From: Candidatus Zixiibacteriota bacterium
GTDB lineage: Bacteria; Zixibacteria; MSB-5A5; GN15; PGXB01
Reading direction: 5' to 3'
Assembly: GCA_030642025.1 (NCBI GenBank)
Contig: DAOWOO010000025.1
Span: forward strand, 1 to 9,863
DNA: 9,863 nucleotides
The notes under the pieces are model-generated. The model was not told the origin of the DNA. It saw only the letters and a program-made list of their open reading frames with translations, and made no database searches. Below are positions 5,825 through 9,863 of the stretch, piece after piece (positions within the stretch are counted from its first letter, which is position 1; every line of letters starts with the position of its first letter). A program made the translations under genes and the position numbers.

Positions 5825-7359
5825 AGCCAGAGGCTTCGGTCCAGGGAGCGGTAATGAACCGCCTCGGCGATATGCGAGGTCTCTATTGAGTCCGCTTCTT
5901 CCAGGTCGGCCATGGTCTTCGCCACTTTTAGAATTCGATCATAAGCGCGCGCGGAGAGACCCTGCCGTTCAATGGCCAGACTTAAAAGCGTTCGTGACTT
6001 CTCATTAATTGGACAAAACTCCCTGATATCTTTTGACTCCATATCGGCGTTACAGTACATTCGCTTTCTATTCTTGAACCGTTCCAACTGTCGTTTGCGG
6101 GCGGCATTGACCCGGGTGCGGATAGACTCGGATTTATCGCCGCAGGCAATGGATGAAAGTTCCTCGAATTTCACGGAAGGCACGGTAATATGAATATCTA
6201 TCCGATCCAGCAACGGCCCGGAAATCCTCGACATATAACGCTGAATGGTTGCCGTGGTACAGGTGCATTCATGGTTATTGTCTCCATAATAGCCGCAGGG
6301 ACAGGGATTCATTGCCGCCGCCAGCATGAAATTGGCCGGGTAGGTCAGGGTGGTGGTGGCGCGCGATAACGTCACCTGGCCGTCTTCCATCGGCTGACGC
6401 ATTACCTCCAGCACGTCTTTGCGGAACTCGGCGATTTCGTCAAGAAACAGCACACCATGATGCGACAGCGAAACCTCGCCCGGTTTGGGAATCCGTCCTC
6501 CGCCGATCAGCCCGGCATCCGAAACCGTATGATGCGGCGAACGAAACGGTCGGGTGGCAATAAGAGCGGTATTTTCCGGTAGAAGTCCGGCCACCGAATG
6601 AATCTTGGTTGTTTCCAGAGCCTCGGGCAGGGTTATCTCCGGCAGAATCGTGGGTAACCGGCGGGCCAGCATTGTCTTGCCCGATCCCGGAGGACCGATC
6701 ATGATAATATTATGCCCTCCGGCGGCGGCCACCTCCAGAGCCCGCTTGGCTGATTCCTGACCCTTAACGTCCGAAAAATCAATATCATATTGACGCGCCG
6801 ATGAGAAAACACTGGCGATGTCCATCTCAAACGATTTGATGGAGTCAGGATCCTCGAGAAAATGGACTGTTTCTCTTAAGGACGCGACCGGAAAGACAGG
6901 CATGGTATCGGCCATAGCCGCCTCGGAGGCATTCTCTTTCGGAACAATTATACCCTTAATGCCATTATCGCCGGACAGACTCATCGACATCGGCAAAACA
7001 CCGGGAATCGGGCGAATCGAACCGTCCAGTGAAAGCTCCCCCAACATAACATAGTCATCAAAACGGTCCTTGAGAATCTGCCCGGTGGCGGCCAGAATAC
7101 CGACCGCAATCGGCAGATCAAAGGCCGATCCTTCCTTGCGGATATCAGCCGGGGCCAGGTTGATAGTCACTTTCTTCGATGGAAATACAAAATCCGAATT
7201 CTTAATAGCCGCGGTAACCCGTTCCTTGGACTCGCGCACCGCGCCCTCAGGCAGTCCCACCGTGGTAAATGCGGGCAGTTGCTGCTGAATATCCGCTTCC
7301 ACCTCCACCGAGTAGGCATTCACTCCAAGGGTTGCCGATGATATAACTCTGGCCAGCAT
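5821..7359 (-). CDS. comM: ComM/YifB family Mg-chelatase-like AAA+ ATPase
   Basis: A 512-residue protein of usual family length. The N-terminal Lon-protease-like ChlI domain (about 1-170) begins MLARVISSATLGVNAYSVEVE and includes GLPEGAVRESKERV (35-48) and LGELSLDGSIRPIPGVL (106-122). The AAA+ domain carries Walker A GPPGSGKT (222-229), Walker B VLFLDE (303-308) and the four-Cys stretch NPCPCG (351-356) to CTC (365-367). SGPLLDRIDIH (380-390) follows, then the C-terminal helical domain with ARAYDRILKVAKTMADLE (470-487). ComM of naturally competent bacteria is a hexameric helicase promoting branch migration when transformed DNA is integrated; YifB homologues also occur in bacteria not known to be competent. 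I chose ATG 7359, not the longer start at 7416: the family begins MLA, and GGAAAGGA lies upstream at good spacing. No other competence gene is in the window. Confidence 0.93.
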   Translation of the reverse strand: MLARVISSATLGVNAYSVEVEADIQQQLPAFTTVGLPEGAVRESKERVTAAIKNSDFVFPSKKVTINLAPADIRKEGSAFDLPIAVGILAATGQILKDRFDDYVMLGELSLDGSIRPIPGVLPMSMSLSGDNGIKGIIVPKENASEAAMADTMPVFPVASLRETVHFLEDPDSIKSFEMDIASVFSSARQYDIDFSDVKGQESAKRALEVAAAGGHNIIMIGPPGSGKTMLARRLPTILPEITLPEALETTKIHSVAGLLPENTALIATRPFRSPHHTVSDAGLIGGGRIPKPGEVSLSHHGVLFLDEIAEFRKDVLEVMRQPMEDGQVTLSRATTTLTYPANFMLAAAMNPCPCGYYGDNNHECTCTTATIQRYMSRISGPLLDRIDIHITVPSVKFEELSSIACGDKSESIRTRVNAARKRQLERFKNRKRMYCNADMESKDIREFCPINEKSRTLLSLAIERQGLSARAYDRILKVAKTMADLEEADSIETSHIAEAVHYRSLDRSLWL

Positions 7360-7390
7360 AGGTATCCTTTCCTTAAGGCAAAGAGTTGAA

Positions 7391-7417
7391 AGATATCTTT
7401 GCCGCTTATATTGCAAA
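7391..7417 (-). promoter_or_regulatory. Possible promoter of comM
   Basis: On the minus strand TTGCAA (7412-7417) lies 15 bases before TATCTT (7391-7396). The spacing is short and both boxes match four of six positions, so this is a weak call supported mainly by the same TATCTT box upstream of neighbouring genes. An inverted repeat GGCAAAG (7377-7383) with CTTTGCC (7398-7404) overlaps the -10 region and could fold in the leader or serve as an operator. Confidence 0.35.
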
Positions 7418-7432
7418 GGTATGGATAAAGAC

Positions 7433-7449
7433 TGTCAGGGGCTGTCAGT
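7433..7449. repeat. Direct repeat CTGTCAG x2 with a 10-bp period
   Basis: CTGTCAG at 7433-7439 is repeated exactly at 7443-7449 with GGG between. The two copies sit one helical turn apart, upstream of the possible comM promoter, which is the geometry of a site for a regulator binding as a tandem dimer. It could also be chance. Confidence 0.4.
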
Positions 7450-7522
7450 GAAAATAAAAAAGATGTAAAACTAAGAACGGTTTGACTATTGAAAGATGAA
7501 CTATATCAATACCCGGCGTGGG

Positions 7523-7999
7523 TTACGGTACCCAGAGCCGGATTTCGCGATTCATGTCGTCACCATATCGCTCCCATTTGACAAAAACGATTTCACGCCT
7601 GGTGTTTTCGACATAGTAATAATAAGTTACCCTGGGGTGTTCCTCTTGAATACAGATACTGTTAAATACCTTGCAATTATCCACTTTCAGAGAATCCCGA
7701 TCGAGTACCCAGGTGCAGTTCCAATCGCAAAAATCCCGGTACTGGGTATCGTGTGGATCCAGCCTCATGGCCAGCGTATTGGGCGTGCCGACGGTAAAGA
7801 TAAACTTCATCGTATCGACCTCGAGATCACCGGAATTGACTTGACCATAGTCACGTATAAGAGAATAGGTACCCCGATATTCGCCGGGTTTGAAAGCAAT
7901 CTGCTCGGCGGGATCATCACTGTTGCATGATATAATAATCAACAACGCCACCGTAAGCATGGCCGATACAAGAAGTTTTTTATAAGACACAAATATCAT
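7523..7999 (-). CDS. Small predicted lipoprotein, unknown function
   Basis: A 158-residue protein starting MIFVSYKKLLVSAMLT. The hydrophobic signal segment ends in IIISC (Cys25), a weak lipobox, followed by NSDDP. The mature part contains YRGTYSLIRDYGQ, an FCDWNC Cys pair, DNCKVFNSIC and Tyr-rich TYYYYVENTRREI. It looks beta-rich. I recognise no family. The upstream gene on the same strand encodes a probably related protein, sharing RGxY near the mature N-terminus, an alternating 'FIFTV / FTFRY' strand and a Cys-containing segment about 40 residues later. A longer reading frame from 8161 is a shadow of that upstream gene. The start at 7999 sits 13 bases after a GGAGGT held in a hairpin. An overlapping mini-frame starts at 8006. 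Confidence 0.65.
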   Translation of the reverse strand: MIFVSYKKLLVSAMLTVALLIIISCNSDDPAEQIAFKPGEYRGTYSLIRDYGQVNSGDLEVDTMKFIFTVGTPNTLAMRLDPHDTQYRDFCDWNCTWVLDRDSLKVDNCKVFNSICIQEEHPRVTYYYYVENTRREIVFVKWERYGDDMNREIRLWVP

Positions 8000-8011
8000 C
8001 GTACATAAAAC

Positions 8012-8034
8012 ACCTCCGGATTTTGGCCGGAGGT
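8012..8034 (-). terminator. Hairpin with U-rich tail that also holds the downstream SD
   Basis: On the minus strand ACCTCCGG (8027-8034) pairs perfectly with CCGGAGGT (8012-8019) around a 7-base loop, followed by GTGTTTT. It lies 14 bases after the stop of the upstream lipoprotein frame, the position and form of an intrinsic terminator. The 3' arm contains GGAGGT, the only good SD for the lipoprotein at 7999, so folding would both end transcription and hide the ribosome site. Confidence 0.65.
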
Positions 8035-8048
8035 TTAAAAAGTATTTC

Positions 8049-8513
8049 TTATTCCGGCAACCGAACCAGTTTAATAAAACGGCGGGTTTGATTCGGGAAT
8101 TCACCCATGAGCTGTTCCAGTTTAATGGTATCACGTTCTGAAAAATACGAGAAAGATCCATATGGAACGGTGTTCACACTGTCACAAATCATATTAACAT
8201 CAACTGTTATATCCTTGAAAATTACATTTCCACCGGTCGTAAGTTCATATTTGCCATAGGCGTTGCAAATGTCATAATTATCGGAATTGTAGCTACTTGC
8301 GGTGTCAATCTTGTACCGAAAAGTAAAATCAGTGAACGTCCATTCTGCCTCGACTTTATCAGTATGCGCATGAGCATCGCCTACTTTTTCTGTTACATCA
8401 TATCAAGCTGTATACGCCCCTCTTAGACCAACCGGCGGTTCAACAATAATATCGTCAGCGCAACCGGCAATCAGCACAATAGCGAATAACGGCAACCAGA
8501 AATATTTCACCAT
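8049..8513 (-). pseudogene. Small lipoprotein gene interrupted by an in-frame TGA
   Basis: The frame from ATG 8513 starts MVKYFWLPLFAIVLIAGC, a good signal peptide with lipobox IAGC (Cys18), preceded by AAGGAGT at 9-base spacing and a good promoter. It reads to GLRGAYTA, meets TGA at codon 37 (8403-8405), and then continues open for 117 codons (YDVTEKVGDAHAHTDKVEAE ... RFIKLVRLPE) to TAA at 8049-8051. The later part has normal coding character and resembles the downstream lipoprotein (RGxY, FTFRYKID, YDICNAYGKYEL). TGG or CGA to TGA by a single base change would explain it. TGA is a normal stop elsewhere in the window (small ORF 425, the TraB-like gene, comM), so a changed genetic code is unlikely. 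A sequencing error is possible. Confidence 0.75.
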
Positions 8514-8555
8514 TACAAATCACTCCTTATATTTCTCAACCTATACCTAGCTCCC

Positions 8556-8584
8556 AAGATATGCAAAACCGGCTGCTTTGACAA
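8556..8584 (-). promoter_or_regulatory. Sigma70-like promoter of the interrupted lipoprotein gene
   Basis: On the minus strand TTGTCA (8579-8584, five of six) is followed after exactly 17 bases by TATCTT (8556-8561, four of six). The leader would be about 36 bases and includes the SD at 8521-8528. It probably also drives the second lipoprotein by read-through, since that gene has no promoter of its own that I can see. Confidence 0.6.
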
Positions 8585-8613
8585 CCGAATTTTCATACTT
8601 TCTATATATTTAG

Positions 8614-8625
8614 ACCTATTTAGGT
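8614..8625. repeat. Short dyad ACCTA-TT-TAGGT
   Basis: A 5-bp inverted repeat in the AT-rich 145-base gap between the HAD-like gene and the interrupted lipoprotein gene, about 30 bases upstream of the latter's -35 box. It could be an operator or part of a weak terminator for the HAD-like gene. The rest of the gap shows nothing else recognisable. Confidence 0.25.
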
Positions 8626-8658
8626 TCCGAAATGTTCAACCAAAATACGGGTAAAAGA

Positions 8659-9348
8659 CTATAATCTCCTTTTAATAACCGGGAGTTCCAGAAGCTCTTT
8701 GATATGTGTAATTTCATAATCCGGCTTTTCTGCAGGGTAGCGGATAATTTGATCTTTATGCGGCCCGACCAGCAGGCGGACTGTTTTCATGCCCAATAAT
8801 CTGGCCGGAACTATATCGTTGTCCTGCCTGTCGCCCACCATAAGTGACTCATCCGGTCTGGATTTCAAGTTCTCCAGAACCGTTGTAAACATGCGGATAT
8901 CCGGCTTGGAATACCCTATTTCACCTGAAACCTGGGTAGAGTCGAAATACTTCAGGATACCTTCGTTTTTCAGGTAATCATAGACCTCAACCGGTTGGTT
9001 GGCCGCCAGGCCGAGCTTGAACCGAGTCGTCAGTGTAGAGAGTACCTCATCCACACCTTCTTGAGTCAAATACTCACGGCTGGAATAGAAGGAATCGAAT
9101 TCCCTTCTTATCTCACGGAACAGATCCTCGCGGGGCGAAACCGCCTGCCAGATGACATAGGAAAAAAGCGATGGGGCGTAACATCGAACAGCCTCAGACT
9201 CGGCTTCTTTAATAAAACCATCAGTCAGGTCTTTTCCCGCCTTTTGGATTACCAGTTCCTTCAAACGGATATTCCAGGCAGTATGTATCCGGGTTTCATC
9301 GATTATCGACCAGCCAATATCGAAGAGTATGGTCGTTATCTCAAACAC
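8659..9348 (-). CDS. HAD-superfamily hydrolase (HAD-IA type)
   Basis: A 229-residue soluble protein with the four HAD landmarks. Motif I is ILFDIGWSI with nucleophile Asp10, motif II GLAANQ (113-118), motif III SKPD with Lys148, and motif IV VGDRQDND (171-178). The helical cap occupies about residues 17-100. Two substitutions stand out: the usual acid/base Asp two residues after the nucleophile is Gly12, and the usual Ser/Thr of motif II is Ala116. Related HAD-IA proteins with D-x-G and ANQ signatures do occur, so it may be active with an altered mechanism, or may be a non-phosphatase member. Substrate unknown. It starts at GTG 9348; no better start is in frame and the SD is weak. A short out-of-frame ATG reading frame (MFACV) overlaps the start. 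Confidence 0.8.
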   Translation of the reverse strand: MFEITTILFDIGWSIIDETRIHTAWNIRLKELVIQKAGKDLTDGFIKEAESEAVRCYAPSLFSYVIWQAVSPREDLFREIRREFDSFYSSREYLTQEGVDEVLSTLTTRFKLGLAANQPVEVYDYLKNEGILKYFDSTQVSGEIGYSKPDIRMFTTVLENLKSRPDESLMVGDRQDNDIVPARLLGMKTVRLLVGPHKDQIIRYPAEKPDYEITHIKELLELPVIKRRL

Positions 9349-9374
9349 AAGCGAACATCTTATTTTCAGATAAT

Positions 9375-9400
9375 CAAAAGCCGCCTGTCGGCGGCTTTTG
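9375..9400 (-). terminator. Rho-independent terminator of the PPDK gene
   Basis: A perfect 11-bp inverted repeat, CAAAAGCCGCC (9375-9385) and GGCGGCTTTTG (9390-9400), closes a 4-base loop. It is GC-rich at the top and has A and T runs at the base, so it works in either direction. It lies 24 bases after the PPDK stop and 26 bases before the HAD-like start codon, so it should separate the two transcripts. Confidence 0.88.
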
Positions 9401-9424
9401 AAACAGTCGCACAGGTTCCAAGCG

Positions 9425-9863
9425 CTATTTGTCGCGCTCGGATGTTTTCTTCTTGTCTTTTATTGTCGCCTGAGCGGCGGCCAGTCTGGCGATTGGGACC
9501 CTGAACGGTGAACACGAGACATAGTCAAGCCCGACCCGGTGACAGAACTCCACTGATTCCGGATCACCACCGTGCTCGCCGCAGATGCCGATTTTTAGAT
9601 CCTTCTTGACCGACCGTCCCTTGGTAGTGCCCATCTCAATCAATTGGCCGACTCCGTTCTGATCGATGGAGACAAACGGGTCATTCGGCAGGATTCCCTT
9701 TTCAACATAATATCGCAGAAACTTGCCGGCATCATCACGCGAAAATCCCATTGCCATCTGGGTCAGGTCGTTGGTCCCGACGCTGAAAAACTCGGCTTCC
9801 TTGCCGAGCTCATCGGCCGTCAGCGCCGCGCGGGCGATTTCCATCATGGTCCCGGACAAATAC
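9425..9863 (-). CDS. ppdK: Pyruvate, phosphate dikinase, C-terminal part (5' end outside window)
   Basis: The frame is open to the right edge, so about 145 C-terminal residues of a protein usually near 880-900 residues are seen. Motifs of the PEP/pyruvate-binding TIM-barrel domain are present: SGTMMEIARAALTAD, FFSVGTNDLTQMAMGFSRDD and GQLIEMGT, then GICGEHGGDP with the catalytic Cys (codon at 9581-9583), and the closing VSCSPFRVPIARLAAAQATI. The spacing and the DYVSCSPFRVPIARLAAAQA ending fit PPDK better than PEP synthase or enzyme I. It interconverts pyruvate, ATP and phosphate with PEP, AMP and pyrophosphate in the cytoplasm. The TTG at 9857-9859 is internal, not a start. The Lys/Asp-rich tail (KDKKKTSERDK) is a small extension. 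A strong terminator follows. Confidence 0.95.
   Translation of the reverse strand, partial: YLSGTMMEIARAALTADELGKEAEFFSVGTNDLTQMAMGFSRDDAGKFLRYYVEKGILPNDPFVSIDQNGVGQLIEMGTTKGRSVKKDLKIGICGEHGGDPESVEFCHRVGLDYVSCSPFRVPIARLAAAQATIKDKKKTSERDK

Noticed and set aside
7360..7416. 19-residue N-terminal extension of ComM
   Set aside because: The family starts at MLARV, which has a good SD; the extension covers the SD and the predicted promoter.
8000..8161. Longer start for the second lipoprotein
   Set aside because: The extra 54 residues are an out-of-frame reading of the interrupted lipoprotein gene and lack a signal peptide; the lipoprotein leader begins at 7999.
8363..8402. Selenocysteine insertion (SECIS) element after the in-frame TGA
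   Set aside because: Only a short palindrome, ATGCGCAT, is seen; no stem with an apical loop at the usual bacterial distance, and no Cys at this place in the relative.

Overview
The window (about 9.9 kb) looks like ordinary chromosome from a Gram-negative bacterium of moderate GC content. Three lipoprotein-type leaders, a GAF-SpoIIE phosphatase, ComM/YifB and pyruvate phosphate dikinase fit an uncultured FCB-type lineage such as candidate division Zixibacteria. That placement is inference, not something the sequence proves. I see no mobile element, CRISPR array, tRNA or rRNA, and no gene-free stretch longer than 300 bases.

Left end (1-402): a very AT-rich start (about 24% GC over 1-210) carries the N-terminal part of a secreted DUF333-like protein. 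It runs abruptly into sequence of about 45% GC holding the C-terminal tail of an unrelated membrane protein in another frame. This is a junction, either recombination or an assembly chimera.

Plus-strand operon (about 211-2626): membrane-protein tail, an unlisted 33-residue single-helix membrane protein, a PutP-type Na+/proline symporter whose ATG overlaps the stop of that small gene, and a TraB/TIKI-family protein. The close spacing suggests one transcript.

Minus-strand genes (2763-9863): an ethylbenzene-dehydrogenase-like haem-binding lipoprotein with a CXXXCH motif; a GAF-GAF-SpoIIE phosphatase; ComM/YifB; two adjacent, probably related small lipoproteins, the upstream one interrupted by an in-frame TGA; a HAD-like hydrolase; and the C-terminal part of pyruvate phosphate dikinase, which runs off the right edge. 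Most have their own promoter-like sequences, several sharing a TATCTT-type -10 box, so they look like mostly single-gene units.

Most interesting points: the compositional junction at the left end, the micro-protein coupled to the symporter, the symporter's altered sodium-site motif (Asp55 of E. coli PutP replaced by Gly, with Glu next to it), the TGA-interrupted lipoprotein next to its intact relative, and the hairpin that holds the Shine-Dalgarno sequence of the second lipoprotein. I found no clear new multi-gene system.
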